Assembly (NCBI GenBank): GCA_905160935.1 | Contig: CAJHZI010000807.1 | Location: forward strand, 937,001-1,001,000 | From: Enchytraeus crypticus | Taxonomy: Eukaryota; Annelida; Clitellata; Enchytraeida; Enchytraeidae | Length of the DNA: 64,000 bases | Direction of reading: 5' to 3' | In this document: one piece after another, positions 13,601 to 22,431 of the stretch | How positions within the stretch are numbered: the stretch's first letter is position 1 | Layout: each line of letters begins with the position of its first letter | Notes under the pieces: generated by a model | Databases searched by the model: none | What the model saw: only the letters and a program-made list of their open reading frames with translations | Told to the model about the DNA's origin: nothing | Program-made: the position numbers and the translations under genes

Positions 13601-16600
13601 TTAATGTCTAACACGAAAGTCGATGCATATTACAAACATCAGTGGAGCAGACGCTAATAGTAAGTAAGTACACTGCATGAAATATATACACTTAGGCGGC
13701 AAGTTACAAGTGAGATTTTTTAGAATAGGAGTTTTGTCTGGACACGCAAACTTTTCCACCCAGCCACGACTTCGTAAAGAATCTCTGAGCGTTGGATAGG
13801 GCCCCATCACAGTGAATATCTTCCTTTCCTGCAAAGCAGACACATATATAAGTATATTGCCAAACATCAGTATTATAAAAAATATTATGAATATTTAACA
13901 TTTAACATCGCTGGACTTCTTAAGTTATACCTATTAAAATATGCCCAATATTTTTAAATCGCAGAATATAGCAAAAGACAAATCGTTTTTCTATTCTAAG
14001 TTTTAATAGATATTAATAAGAAATTATTAGAGATTGGGGAAAGAACCAGACTGAGTGATCTATTAGCCATCTGACTGCAGATTAGTAAGTGAATGGTTCC
14101 AGATCATTCACATTGTAGGCTATATACTACATAAAATTTATATTCGTCCATATTACTGCAACTACTGTTATTATATTTTAGAGCATGACACTTTGGCTTG
14201 AATTTAAAATTAACGATTAATGGCAACCAGCAAATAGTTTATAAGACGTCTTGAGGAATCTGGTAGTATTGTAGTATCATCCAATAATAAGTGCAATTGC
14301 ATATTTTATAAGAAATTCACGAGGTTGATAAGTTTATAATATCATAACAAACCTTGATTGCTCTTTCTGCAATCTCATGAGCAATTCTTTTCCTTTCAAA
14401 CTCCTCCAGCAAAGCTCTGCTACTTATAATACCAGCTTCTGAACTTGCTACACACGAACTTCCTGTTTGATTATTTGGTAAAGAGCTACTAGTACTAGAA
14501 ACAAAACCGTTTGATGTCATAGCCGTAAGAGAAGCGTCTAATGAGAAGGTTCTAGTCGCAGGAGTGTTTCTATAAATATTGGTAACACTCGCGTCAACAG
14601 CAGAAGTCGATACACTGGTTGTTGAAGACACCCCATACTGTCGATATGATTGAATATTTGGTAGCGACAGTCCTCCACCAATAGCAGTACCCGTAGATGT
14701 CAGAGCATCAGAGGTGCAACAAATGTCAGTGTTGGCATTAGATTCTGATGTAGATGCGAGAGAATTCAAGCAAGCAAATGGTTCATTGCTTGATTTAGTA
14801 CCGGGTGCACTGAGCACAGGATATCTGGAATTACATGCAGGAAAAACGGGCGGAGCATACGGAGAACTATTTGCCTGTATCACATTCGAATTCTTTAGTT
14901 GAGAATAAGTACTGCGTCCTACACTGCCGAAGGCAGACTGGGAGGCATTGGAACCTAAGCTTCTATCATATACATAAGCGAGACGTCCATCAGTAGCTGA
15001 GGACTGATAGATATTCTGTCTATCGGTAGATTGATTGACAGAATATCTATCAGGAGTTGAGGATTGATTGACAGAATGTCTATCAGTTGTTGAGGATTGA
15101 TTGGCAGAATGTCTATCAGTAGTTGAGGATTGATTGACAGAGTGTCTATCAGAAATTGAGGATTGATTGACAGAATGTCTATCACTAGCCATTGATTGAT
15201 TGACAGAATGATTCGAGTCACTGGTCTGATTCTCGCTATGCTTTAAATGCAGCCTCTGATTATTTACATTTATCTCTGATAATGAAGATTTCCACATCTC
15301 GCGGTCGTTGTGCAGAGACATGACTGCAGCACGGCTGTGGTTCATTGACGTGTTAGTAGAGTTATTAGGTGAATTTGTTTCCTTCAGTACAGGCGGCCAT
15401 ATTGAAACTGGATCAGACGTTGTGTTACGTTTGCCTACACTCACAGGCTCTGAAGTTCTAGCTGCAAATATAAAAGAAACTTAGGTCATTAATAACTAAT
15501 TTACTGTATTATATATACATGTATAGTGCGGTATAAACTACTCTAGCTGCTTTGTTATAATAATAATCTGGAATGTGTACAAGTACAACTAACCTGTCTA
15601 ACTAAATGTACACTAAAATGCAAGCAGTATCTATAATTCTTAGAATTTAAACATTATATATTTGCAAATTATACTACGATTTATGTATATATACGTTTAA
15701 ATTGCTGATTGTTTATCAGTAATTTTAAATGTAATTTCCAAAATACATTTTTTTCTGTAGTTTCTACTCAAGTATAAGGCTCAGGGTGCGAAGTCCTTCA
15801 CTGTCGGCTCTCATACTTGCTTTGTAGCATTTTCCCCCCAACAATTAAGCTAACGACATCTCTTACAGACACCCTAATATAGTCAGGAGCTAGGATAAAT
15901 TTAGCTGCAGACAGAAAAATTATTCTGCTAATAAAACTGTTGGTAATGACTGGTGTCTTTTTATTGGCGTCCTCATAGTATGTTGTTTATACTAATGATA
16001 TGTACAGGAAAAACCTACTCCATGGCTGTATAAGCACATTTAAGAATTGACTCTAGGATTATTTGTGTAGATTTGGATTCAGAATAACGATGGGCTCAAC
16101 CACGGAACAATGAAAACAAGCGAGAATCATAAGATTAACTGTCATACTAACCAGTCACAAGTCCATTCATCTGCTGCTGTAACTCTGCAGGGGTCAGTGG
16201 GAAGAGAGAACTCTGCTGGTCCTCAGCTCTCCGCTGCTGCCTCAGCTGCTTGTACAGCGACGAGGCAGAGCCTCTCGTCTCCTCTCCTATAGGCGCCAGT
16301 CTTCGTCTCTCTGGGTCAGCGATCATGCACGAGTCCAACGCAGACTTAGAAGTCCCTGCATCTCCACCAATATTAGAGTCCGAGAGCTGTGATTGGCTGA
16401 GAGCTGCTTTACTGGAGCGCTCTGAGACGATATGTTTAATGTCGTCAGCTGACTAAATAACAGAAAATTAATGTCTTACGTTAGAAACTAAGAGTAAGAT
16501 CAGTAACGATAACTAATACACTCATATCTCTCTCTCAGTGTACTGCCTACTGGAAAGTCCATGGTATATAAAGTATCCGCTCTTCTCTGTCTTTACGTTC

Positions 16601-19600
16601 GATTTTGTGTGGACCTTTAAATCATCTAACATTCCTAATCTCGGTGGGCCCCGGCTCCTCTTTCCTCCCAGTATACTTTCCATGATCTCTTATAGCAAAT
16701 TTTAATGAAATAAACCGGATAGTTTTCTCACAGAATGACGCTCCTGCCCAGTCACTGTCAGTGGAAAGATATGTCAGTGACGGGTGAGCTCAGGATTTGA
16801 ACCCCTCACATACTGATCCGCGGCGAGGATTTTACTGACTTCGTTAAGTCGGTAAGATACTCGTCTCAAGAGCCAATCTTGAGAATTCAACTTGGATCTG
16901 TAAGGGTGGACAGCGTTAGTTGATTTCACAAAATTATAATATTTTTGATGAGCTTGACAGAGATAGACTGCTGACCAATGTTACATGAATAATGAGCCGG
17001 ATGGGACAAGACGTCATAAGGGATAGGTAGCTAAGAGATGTCATAGTTCAAAGAACGGAACTTGAAAAAATTAGAGGAAGATCAAGGCATTGGATGTTGT
17101 AACATTTAAAAATACATTTGTACACAAGATGATGATGAGTAACTGCAGTAAAAGGAATAATCGTTTCACATTTAACTCTTATAAATAATATTAACATGCC
17201 ACGGTCTTGCTTTAGGTAATACACTGAGAGTCAGAAACATCATCATCATCATCACCCTCCCTTGAATCCCAGTTTAACCAGGGTCGGGATCTAATAGACT
17301 GTCTCAAATCCTCTCTGTCTTACACCACACCACCAGTCAATCCCCTATTTGAGACTTTTCCATTCAATTAAATTTTTGTAGCAATTTCTGAAGCCTAGGC
17401 GCTCACCAACCGAATGCCTTTTCTGACGTTGGTATGGATCTTAGTGCTTTAGTCGCCTTCTAGGACACGTGCAGTCACCAGTTGATAAATTCTTCAAACA
17501 ACCCGGACACAATATGGGGAACTGAGAGTCAGAAACATAGAGGATAATATAAACTCCAAATATTCAACATACCAACAGTTTTCTGGAAGAAGCTCTATGC
17601 TTGACTACGTCGACAGACTCACCAGCTGAATGCCTCTTGTTTCCACTCATCAAAGCAGCGTACTCAGATTCCTTCCTCATCTTCAGGCATTTCGACCTCG
17701 GACTGGAGGGCAATGGGTCAGTAAGTAGGACAGAGGACTTGCTAGGGGCAATGACCCCTGTGCTGATGTCGTCACATGACCTCGCACGCCCCCTCTGCTG
17801 CAGAAGGTCATATATCCTAGTCTTACTGTCAATCCATCAATCAATCAATCAATCAATTAATCAGTCAATCAAGGAAAATTAGCTATAACTTCAATTTAAT
17901 ATCGTCAGCCCTTAATATTGAGGTAGTTTCTTTGGGGTCGTACTTGTTGCAGTAGTTTTAATTAATCAGTTAAGTCAATCAATACAAATACTGCCTGTTA
18001 TGTAGTATAGTCTTATTGATCAATCAATACAAATACTGCCTGTTATGTAGTATAGTCTTATTGATCACTTCACTGTAGAACAATTATCCAGCTTCAAATA
18101 TAAATAAATGATACAATTAATGAATTAATTAATCAATCAAGCAAGCAGGCAGACTATGCCAAATTATTTCATAAGATCTATCAAAACAAAATCAATATCA
18201 AAATGCAATATTATTTGATCTCATCACAGGATCATACAAGTAGGCTATAATTTCTGCCGTAACCCAGAATGCTCTTCAAACAATCTATTAGGTAAAGGCT
18301 ACAGGCTATAACCACGCTTAGAGTCAGTTTCCTATCTCAAAAGCATGTTAGTTACGGGCTGAGTAAACCAGTAATCTGATCCCTGCGTCTACTGATCCAC
18401 AGTCAGTTCACTAGCCAACAAGCCAGCAACTCAGAACTTCATGTTCATGCATTCCAGGTTAATCAATCAATCAGTAGTGCAAGCTTTTCTAGTTGAGTAG
18501 CCATTGTATTTAACATTTAATATTTAACTGAAGGTTGCCAGTTTGATACCATGTTAAGTTCATCTCTGTCGGCATCGCTCTGATGCGGATGTAAAGAAGT
18601 TTTATTTTATTAATTAAAATATACACGCAGTTTGTAGGCTAAAATAAAATAATTGCATATACAGACTGGGGCATAAAAAATAATCCCCTAGCGAAATTTC
18701 AATAACTTAAAGAAAACTCAAAATATCTCTACGAAATTTTCGGAGCTTCTAGGAGAGGAATTTCTGCGTATATCCTGCAAATTTGATTAAACTATTTTCG
18801 TTAGTTACGAAATTACAGCATTTCTACGAGAAAAGTGCTAAAATCAATTTTAACAAGGCTTTTCGAAATGTCAGTCGTTCCTTTTAAAGAAAATAATGAG
18901 CCTGAAAAGGGCCGTTTACTTAAGCGGTGGAGTGTAAGCCTGCACTACCTTGTTAGCTACTGCAATAAATGATGCTTAAAATTCGTTCTTATGTTAAAAT
19001 TATTCCCAAATTTGACATGAATTCACGTAAGGACAGTAATTTCTTATCATTTGAAGATACTGACAAAAACGTAGAAAGAAACGCTGTATTTTTGTTACTT
19101 CTGAATATATGTTCACCAAATTTGCAGGATATTTGTAGGAATTCCTCCTCTGGAAGCTCCGAAAATTTTGTAAAACTATTTTGAGTTTTGTCCAAGTTAT
19201 TAAGACTTTTGTCAAAAAAATCCTTGTTAAACCTGATTTTGCTCTTTTTCGTAGAAACGCTGTAATATTTTTCTTGTTCAATAGATTTTCATCTATTGAT
19301 GGATCGTGAAACCACACCAGAAGTCACATTTTTCCCAGGCTATATGGTACATACAGTGTGAGTAAGGTAGATCCTTTTCTGATAGGATTAACTTGTTGAC
19401 TACAGACTGGGGCAAAAAGAAAATAATCCCCTAACGAAATCTCAATAACTTTAAGAAAACTCAAAATATCTCTACGAAATTTTCGGAGCTTCTAGGGGAG
19501 GAATTTCTGCGTATATTCTGCAAATTTGATGAAAATATTTTCATTAGTTACGAAATTACAGCATTTCTACGAGAAAAGTGCTAAAATCAATTTTAACAAA

Positions 19601-20165
19601 ACTTTTGAAATGTCAGTCGTTTCTTTTAAAGAAAATAACGACCATGAAAAGGCCGTTTACTTAAATGGTATCTTTTAGATGTAGGTTTAGACGTAGGTTT
19701 TTTGCCCCAGTCTGTATATCAGTAAATATTCATCATTACTTCATCAAAGTGTCTAAACACTGCGATGATCATAAATATATACCTACAAATACATTTTAAA
19801 ACTTTAAATTTAACAAGTTTCAACTTAATAGTACACAGGTACTACATTAGTGATACTATAAAAATGCATTAGCAAATAAATCATCACTCCTACAGTCGAA
19901 AGTAAAGTTACAAATCATTAAACGCGAGACTTACTAGTGCTACTATAATTTCGAGAATTTATAACCATTCAATCATAATTTAGTGTTAAGAATCTACATA
20001 CTTATTTAGTTCCGAAGATCTGTAAATCTTTTTGGAATTCTTGAGTCTATCCTGCAGAGGGGCCAGATTGCTAACCTTACTAGCAGAAGGTGAACTGTTG
20101 ATAGGTGAGCCTGAAGGCATATTATCAATTAACTATCTCCAAAGCCTGTTCCAATCTTCAACATG
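942..20165 (-). CDS. TTLL3: TTLL3/TTLL8-type tubulin glycylase (14 exons placed, 3' end beyond window)
   Basis: Ligase of the tubulin-tyrosine-ligase-like superfamily; TTLL3/TTLL8 members add the first glycine to axonemal tubulin tails in cilia. Coding exons in transcript order: 20002-20120, 17623-17816, 16152-16448, 14353-15461, 13692-13828, (gap), 11130-11244, 8582-8746, 7180-7488, 6445-6650, 5038-5099, 4118-4269, 2471-2554, 1491-1635, 942-1058. Splice phases agree at every junction tested. Family signatures seen: [17 protein letters not shown] near the N-terminus, [30 protein letters not shown] (ATP-grasp region), [16 protein letters not shown] and [19 protein letters not shown]. The predicted N-terminus is unusually long: 573 codons precede the KIFTVMG exon, against a few dozen in vertebrate TTLL3. 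The first ATG (20120) has an in-frame TAG 12 bases upstream. The final ATP-grasp motifs should lie left of base 1. Family assignment is strong; TTLL3 versus TTLL8 cannot be decided. Confidence 0.9.
1206..1530 (-). repeat. 43-bp minisatellite spanning the exon 13/intron junction of TTLL3
   Basis: Seven copies, with starts of the shared core at about 1227, 1276, 1319, 1362, 1405, 1448 and 1491 (spacing 49, then 43 bp five times). Each unit carries the exon edge (CTCGATAGCTTCGACCC on the minus strand) followed in most units by a GT donor: GTAAGT, GTATGT or GTAAAT. The most distal copy has lost the GT. Confidence 0.92.
1491..1635 (-). CDS. TTLL3: TTLL3-like exon 13, with its 3' edge inside a minisatellite
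   Basis: It encodes [20 protein letters not shown], then [16 protein letters not shown] and [13 protein letters not shown], matching the most conserved catalytic block of TTLL3. The last 35 bases plus the donor GTAAGT form the first unit of a 43-bp tandem repeat that continues into the intron. Using the exon-proximal donor gives phase 2, which joins exon 14 (FDP then SIHL) as in vertebrates (LDN then SVHL). Confidence 0.93.
1997..2450 (+). repeat. Interspersed repeat family C, plus copy
   Basis: It shares a body of about 270 bp (GTGTCGTAAAAGGCGAC, then a segment ending in CCCGACCCTAGTTAAAC) with copies at 3340, 17240, 35556, 55405 and 57945. It ends with a GAT-rich tail in other copies. There is partial internal duplication around 2260-2360. 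It has no clear tRNA boxes, so the class is unassigned. Confidence 0.7.
2471..2554 (-). CDS. TTLL3: TTLL3-like exon 12
   Basis: It encodes [19 protein letters not shown] and CPLVAQKYI, aligning to GIMCMDHLEEML and WVVQKYIE. The tryptophan of the family motif is absent here (PLVAQKYIE). The acceptor is TTGGCAG and the donor GTAATT; the phases join to exons 11 and 13 exactly. An interspersed repeat ends about 20 bases beyond its donor. Confidence 0.85.
3340..3475 (-). repeat. Interspersed repeat family C, truncated minus copy
   Basis: It begins with a (CAT)n-like tail and CCATTTTAGTTTAACTAGAG, then GTCGGGATACGAGTAGAC, the reverse of the family C 3' end. Only the 3' part is present. Confidence 0.65.
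3597..3830. repeat. Two-copy tandem duplication (about 120 bp)
   Basis: The segment starting TTAATCACCAATAAAAGACA at 3597 recurs at 3719 as TAATCACCAATAAAAGACAC; both copies continue through a CCATACACTCAGT block and end GTTGACAGCTTGATCACT. Diverged by small indels. Intronic. Confidence 0.8.
4118..4269 (-). CDS. TTLL3: TTLL3-like exon 11: start of ATP-grasp core
   Basis: It encodes [20 protein letters not shown], then [20 protein letters not shown] and SRGRG, the nucleotide-binding region diagnostic of TTLL glycylases. Vertebrate members read IWIVKPGAKSRGRGI; here a Gly is Ala. Donor GTTTGT, phase 1. Confidence 0.92.
5038..5099 (-). CDS. TTLL3: TTLL3-like exon 10 (small)
   Basis: This 62-bp exon encodes [20 protein letters not shown], corresponding to the LTPEGWSLFLQRYYQVVH helix of vertebrate TTLL3. 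The acceptor is TTTTATAG and the donor GTATGT, phase 0 to 2. Confidence 0.75.
5332..5650 (-). mobile_element. LINE 3' end (minus), same family as the 49.4-kb LINE
   Basis: The reverse strand reads [16 protein letters not shown] then WIGHILRG and a 3' UTR with CAGTAGGCAGTGCACTAAG, ending in a GAGA-rich tail; the same order occurs at 50440-50720. A 5'-truncated dead copy in a TTLL3 intron. Confidence 0.8.
6445..6650 (-). CDS. TTLL3: TTLL3-like exon 9
   Basis: It encodes a variable start, then [20 protein letters not shown] and [15 protein letters not shown], matching the family pattern of helix, YL and DIDK before the catalytic core. The acceptor AAATAAAG is weak, but phase 1 to 0 fits both neighbours. 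Donor GTAACC. Confidence 0.75.
7180..7488 (-). CDS. TTLL3: TTLL3-like exon 8: polar linker
   Basis: A 309-bp open exon rich in Asn, Ser and Gln, ending [15 protein letters not shown]. The acceptor is TTGTTTCAG and the donor GTATTT, phase 1 to 1. No homology is recognised; it occupies the place of the short variable linker before the WLSVKAL helix in the family, so it is probably an expanded disordered loop. Confidence 0.7.
7800..7990 (+). repeat. tRNA-like SINE, family D
   Basis: It contains a B-box-like GGTTCAAAGCC after a region resembling an A box (GGCTTAACGGTCAG). Its 3' part, with CTGGGCCCATGG and a TGATTAATCAAGG segment, resembles 47390-47585. No cloverleaf was confirmed. Confidence 0.45.
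8582..8746 (-). CDS. TTLL3: TTLL3-like exon 7
   Basis: It begins [20 protein letters not shown], aligning with vertebrate EDFWLTAARNVLKLVV, then runs into a Ser-rich stretch ending LSQLDNVL. Phase 1 at both ends; donor GTAAGC. Confidence 0.8.
8860..8915. repeat. Perfect 23-bp inverted repeat with a 10-base loop
   Basis: The left arm at 8860-8882 (GTAGTCTTCGCTCCTCCAGC plus AGA) is matched exactly by its reverse complement at 8893-8915. It lies in a TTLL3 intron between exons 6 and 7. Perfect pairing suggests a recent origin or constraint. Confidence 0.9.
9236..10375 (-). mobile_element. Tc1/mariner (maT-like, DD37D) element with long TIRs
   Basis: A 1,140-bp element flanked by TA on both sides, with terminal inverted repeats of roughly 180 bp that begin CAGGGTGAGTAAAAAAAA. 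It sits in the TTLL3 intron between exons 6 and 7. The long near-identical TIRs and the intact C-terminal ORF suggest a fairly young, internally deleted, non-autonomous copy. Confidence 0.9.
9521..10144 (-). pseudogene. Truncated maT-like transposase (C-terminal DDE domain)
   Basis: An open frame of 207 codons with [37 protein letters not shown] and a helical C-terminus. The two visible catalytic aspartates (QQDG and NPLDY) are separated by 37 residues, as in maT-type DD37D transposases. The N-terminal DNA-binding domain and the first catalytic Asp region are largely missing: a full protein would be near 350 residues and does not fit between the TIRs. The frame's ATG is in a residual piece, so this is a deletion derivative, not a working transposase. 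Confidence 0.85.
10597..10657. repeat. (TA)n microsatellite
   Basis: About 60 bases of uninterrupted TA/AT. Confidence 0.95.
11130..11244 (-). CDS. TTLL3: TTLL3-like exon 6
   Basis: It encodes [18 protein letters not shown] and [19 protein letters not shown], equivalent to the vertebrate TTLL3 segment KVGLCLNLRNLPWF and FFPRCYCLG. The acceptor GAACAG gives phase 0 and the donor GTTAGT phase 1. The family segment that should precede it (around YFIWTTRRD and NHYARAGSFTTK) was not found between 11245 and 13691. Confidence 0.85.
12350..12655. repeat. About 62-bp minisatellite with embedded (CAA)n
   Basis: Five units of the form TTAGACTACAAATACAAC, (AAC)n, ATCATCATACTGGTGCCACC and a GCCATCAC end; the unit length varies with the number of CAA triplets. 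The 125-codon plus-strand frame across it is a repeat artefact. Intronic in TTLL3. Confidence 0.9.
13692..13828 (-). CDS. TTLL3: TTLL3-like exon 5: conserved N-terminal TTLL3 segment
   Basis: It encodes [17 protein letters not shown] followed by SRGWVEKF, closely matching the KIFTIQGCYPVIRCLLR and RGWVEK segment of vertebrate TTLL3. The acceptor TTTGCAG joins exon 4 in phase 0. The donor is uncertain: GTGTAT after 13692 or GTAACT after 13708. Confidence 0.85.
14353..15461 (-). CDS. TTLL3: TTLL3-like exon 4: large Ser/Asn-rich exon with internal 11-residue repeats
   Basis: This 1,109-bp exon codes for a low-complexity Ser/Asn/Thr-rich region (roughly residues 204-573) that ends in the helical stretch [20 protein letters not shown], which fits the helix before the conserved KIFTVMG segment of TTLL3. 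An 11-residue unit of the type [11 protein letters not shown] is repeated about six times (DNA about 14985-15215). The acceptor TTTGCAG and donor AAG|GT fit phases 1 and 0. An exon of this kind is probably poorly conserved and likely disordered. Confidence 0.8.
14985..15215 (-). repeat. Coding 33-bp minisatellite within TTLL3 exon 4
   Basis: About six units encoding DRHSVNQSS plus two variable residues. The 33-bp period preserves the frame. Units drift at the last two residues (IS, TT, TP), and the most C-terminal units are shortened. Confidence 0.92.
16152..16448 (-). CDS. TTLL3: TTLL3-like exon 3
   Basis: It encodes [20 protein letters not shown], then a charged segment including [20 protein letters not shown] and [17 protein letters not shown]. 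The acceptor is TTTAGTCAG and the donor GTTAGT, phase 1 to 1. The Gln/Arg-rich stretch looks helical. No named domain is recognised; the N-terminal extension seems lineage-specific. Confidence 0.7.
16526..16700 (-). mobile_element. LINE 3' UTR fragment (minus)
   Basis: It shares TCTCTCTCTCAGTGTACTGC and a CCATGGTATATAA segment with the 3' ends at 5332 and 50640-50720 (reverse orientation). Only about 170 bases remain. Confidence 0.7.
16735..16885 (-). repeat. tRNA-derived SINE, family A, minus copy (degraded)
   Basis: It holds the reverse of the family consensus: GTCAGTGACGGGTGAGCTCA then GGATTTGAACCCCTC (B box reversed), with a rearranged A-box half. Confidence 0.7.
17240..17530 (-). repeat. 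Interspersed repeat family C, near full-length minus copy
   Basis: It begins with a (CAT)n tail, then CCCTTGAATCCCAGTTTAAC and runs through CCTTCTAGGACACGTGCAGT to GACACAATATGGGG. It shows the whole family body of about 270 bp. Confidence 0.8.
17623..17816 (-). CDS. TTLL3: TTLL3-like exon 2
   Basis: It reads [17 protein letters not shown] and later [19 protein letters not shown], then donor GTGAGT in phase 1. The acceptor CTAG before 17816 has a poor pyrimidine tract, but it is the only nearby one that restores the frame from exon 1 (phase 2 to 1). A stronger-looking CAG at 17798 would break the frame. Confidence 0.65.
17978..18066. repeat. 44-bp tandem duplication
   Basis: The unit TCAATCAATACAAATACTGC plus CTGTTATGTAGTATAGTC and TTATTGA is present twice, identical. 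Intron of TTLL3. Confidence 0.9.
18320..18440 (-). repeat. SINE family A, degraded minus copy
   Basis: AGTCAGTTTCCTATCTCAAA, then GTTACGGGCTGAGTAAACC and an ACTGATCCACAG end follow the order of the family A consensus with many changes. Confidence 0.5.
18662..19330. mobile_element. Fold-back MITE M1 (CAGACTGGGG termini)
   Basis: It starts after TA with CAGACTGGGGCATAAAAAAT. It contains a module of about 100 bp (CTCAATAACTT through CCTGCAAATTTG) on the plus strand and the same module inverted further right, plus an inner segment shared almost unchanged with M3 (20740-20890). The right terminus is not clear. Confidence 0.65.
19403..19714. mobile_element. MITE M2 (312 bp, TA-flanked)
   Basis: It is bounded by CAGACTGGGGCAAAAAG on the left and its inverse at 19698-19714, with TA on both sides. 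The interior is the same module as M1 and M3. It is in the first TTLL3 intron. Confidence 0.8.
20002..20165 (-). CDS. TTLL3: TTLL3-like exon 1: 5' UTR end and start codon
   Basis: The start codon is at 20120-20118, followed by [15 protein letters not shown] and a basic stretch ending SSELNK. An in-frame TAG stands just upstream of the ATG, which fixes the start if this exon is used. The donor GTATGT follows base 20002 in phase 2. A possible acceptor (TTATTGCAG) puts the 5' UTR edge at 20165, so an upstream non-coding exon may exist. No homology was recognised in this low-complexity N-terminus; it is included because its phase joins the next exon without a stop. Confidence 0.65.
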
Positions 20166-20548
20166 CTGCAATAAATATAGCTCAAGGTTTAAGTGGTACG
20201 GGCATTTAGGACATACAATATTGCAAAAATTTTCAAACAATTCTTTATATACAACATGTACTCAATTATAAAGCCTTGTAATATATACACAGTATTTAGG
20301 TCAAGTTCTAATGAAATTCACTTTAAATTCTAGATTAGTGATTCAATATGAAAATTAAATAAAAATATAATTCATTGTCCTTAATTAAGATAATTATGTC
20401 TATGGTTTTTGGCACACTCCACATTAGAATAAATATTGAATGTGTAGTGTTTTAGGAGATTGCTAAGCAGAATTGGAGAATGGTAAAGTGAAACAACATC
20501 AGTAGAAAAGTTTGTCTAAATTAAACACTAATACTAAATATATATATA

Positions 20549-21303
20549 CAGAAAAAAAAAAAAAAAAATCCCCTAGCAAAATCTCAATAACTTGAACAAA
20601 ACCCAAAATAATTTTACAAAATTTGCGGAGCCTCCAGAGGAGGAATTTCTGCGTATATCCTGCAAATTTGATTAAGCTATTTTCATTAGTTACGAAATTA
20701 CAGCATTTCTATGAGAAAAGTGCTAAAATCAATTTTAACAAGGCTTTTCGAAATGTCAGTCGTTCCTTTTAAAGAAAATAATGAGCCTGAAAAGGGCCGT
20801 TTACTTAAGCGGTGGAGTGTAAGCCTGCACTACCTTGTTAGCTACTGCAATAAATGATGCTTAAAATGCGTTCTTATGTTAAAATTATTCCCAAATTTTG
20901 AAGAAAATATCCAGTACTTTTGTTTAAAAAAGCCTTGTTAAAATTGATTTTAGCACTTTTTTCGAAGAAACGCTGTATTTTTGTTACTTCTGAATATATG
21001 TTCACCAAATTTGCAGGATATGTGTAGAAATTCCTCCTCTGGAGACTCCGCAAATTTTGTAAAATTATTTTGAGTTTTGTCCAAGTTATTAAGACTTTTG
21101 TCAAAAAAAATCCTTGTTAAACCTGATTTTGCGATTTTTTCGTAGAAACGCTGTAATATTTTTCCTGCTCAATAGATTTTCATCAAATTTTCAGGATATA
21201 CGCAGAGATTCCTCTCCTAGACGCTCCGCAAATTTCATAGAGAAATTTTGAGTTTCCTGAAAGTTATTGAGATCTCGCTAGGGGATTTTTTTTCCCCAGT
21301 CTG
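20549..21303. mobile_element. Fold-back MITE M3 (755 bp)
   Basis: The right end CCCCAGTCTG is followed by TA; the left end follows TA but its CTGGGG has decayed into a poly-A run. Internally it has one plus-strand and two minus-strand copies of the M1/M2 module, so the strand can fold back on itself. It lies about 400 bp upstream of TTLL3 exon 1. Confidence 0.75.
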
Positions 21304-21321
21304 TATATATGTATGTATATA

Positions 21322-22287
21322 CAGGGTGCGCATTAAAAAATATCATCCTAGCACAATTGCGATAGCTTAGTTAATTCTGACTATTTCGCCTTGAAATTTT
21401 AGGGTTCTCTTGTGGAGGAATTTAGCCACAAGCTGACCAAATTTTGTAAAAATATTTTTAAGGGAACCGGAGTTATCCAAGTTTTGCGAAAAAATAGATT
21501 TTTTTCATTTAACACATAACGTAAATCGTCAACTAGAATCAATTCCTTTTTGAAAATGTGCTGACCCTGAAAAAGAACGTTAGATGATGACGACTCTGAT
21601 ATTGCGCTACAATGTAATACACTAACACTATTCAGCCGAAACTGATTGAAGACTGCAACAGGTTAAAGTCAAATGATTTAATTTTTCAACAGTACGGCGC
21701 TCCGGCTCACACTTCACGTCTTGCGCAATACTTTCTTGTACAATACAGGCCAGATTTCATAAAAATGGATGATTGGCCTCCTAATTCTCCAGATTTTAAT
21801 CCACCTGATTCTTTGTTTGGAGACCCATGTTGGAAAAGTATCGTGCTTTCAAGCCCAAACCCAGAAACACAACGGAATTAAAGGCTGTTCTTCAAGAGAT
21901 CTGGAAAGATCTACCACAGCAGTCCATTGACAGCGCAATTTTATCTGTAAGAAAAGATGGCCAGCATTAAAGCTCAGGGAGTCATTTCGAGGACACATTG
22001 TAGCACAATATCAGAGTCGTCATCATCTAACGTCCTTTTTCAGGGTCAGCACATTTTCAAAAAGGAATTGATTCTAATTGACGTTTTACGTTACGCGTTA
22101 AATGAAAAAATCTATTTTTTCGCAAAACTTGGATAACTCCGGTTCCCTTAAAAATATTTTTACAAAATTTGGTCAGCTTGTGGCTAAATTCCTCCACAAG
22201 AGAACCTTAAAATTTCAAGGCGAAATATTAAGAATTGACTAAGCTATCGCAATTGTGCTAGGAGGATATTTTTTAATGCGCACCCTG
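21322..22287 (+). mobile_element. maT-like mariner relic 2 (966 bp)
   Basis: The TIRs begin CAGGGTGCGCATTAAAAAAT and are flanked by TA. At least the first 50 bases match between the ends, and much of the flanking 200 bp also pairs. Inside, a plus-strand remnant reads FQQYGAPAHTSRLAQYFL and WPPNSPDFNPPDS: the second catalytic Asp is Tyr and the frame is broken afterwards, so the copy is dead. Confidence 0.85.
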
Positions 22288-22321
22288 TATATACGTATAT
22301 ATACACATACCATAGTATATA

Positions 22322-22364
<43 letters not shown>

Positions 22365-22430
22365 GCATATAGGCTACATAGTATACAAAGATATAAATAG
22401 ATATATATTTATATATATACATACATATAT
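22322..22430. repeat. (TA)n-rich microsatellite between mariner relics
   Basis: TATATA/TACATA runs between the right end of relic 2 and the left end of relic 3. Confidence 0.9.
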
Positions 22431-22431
22431 A

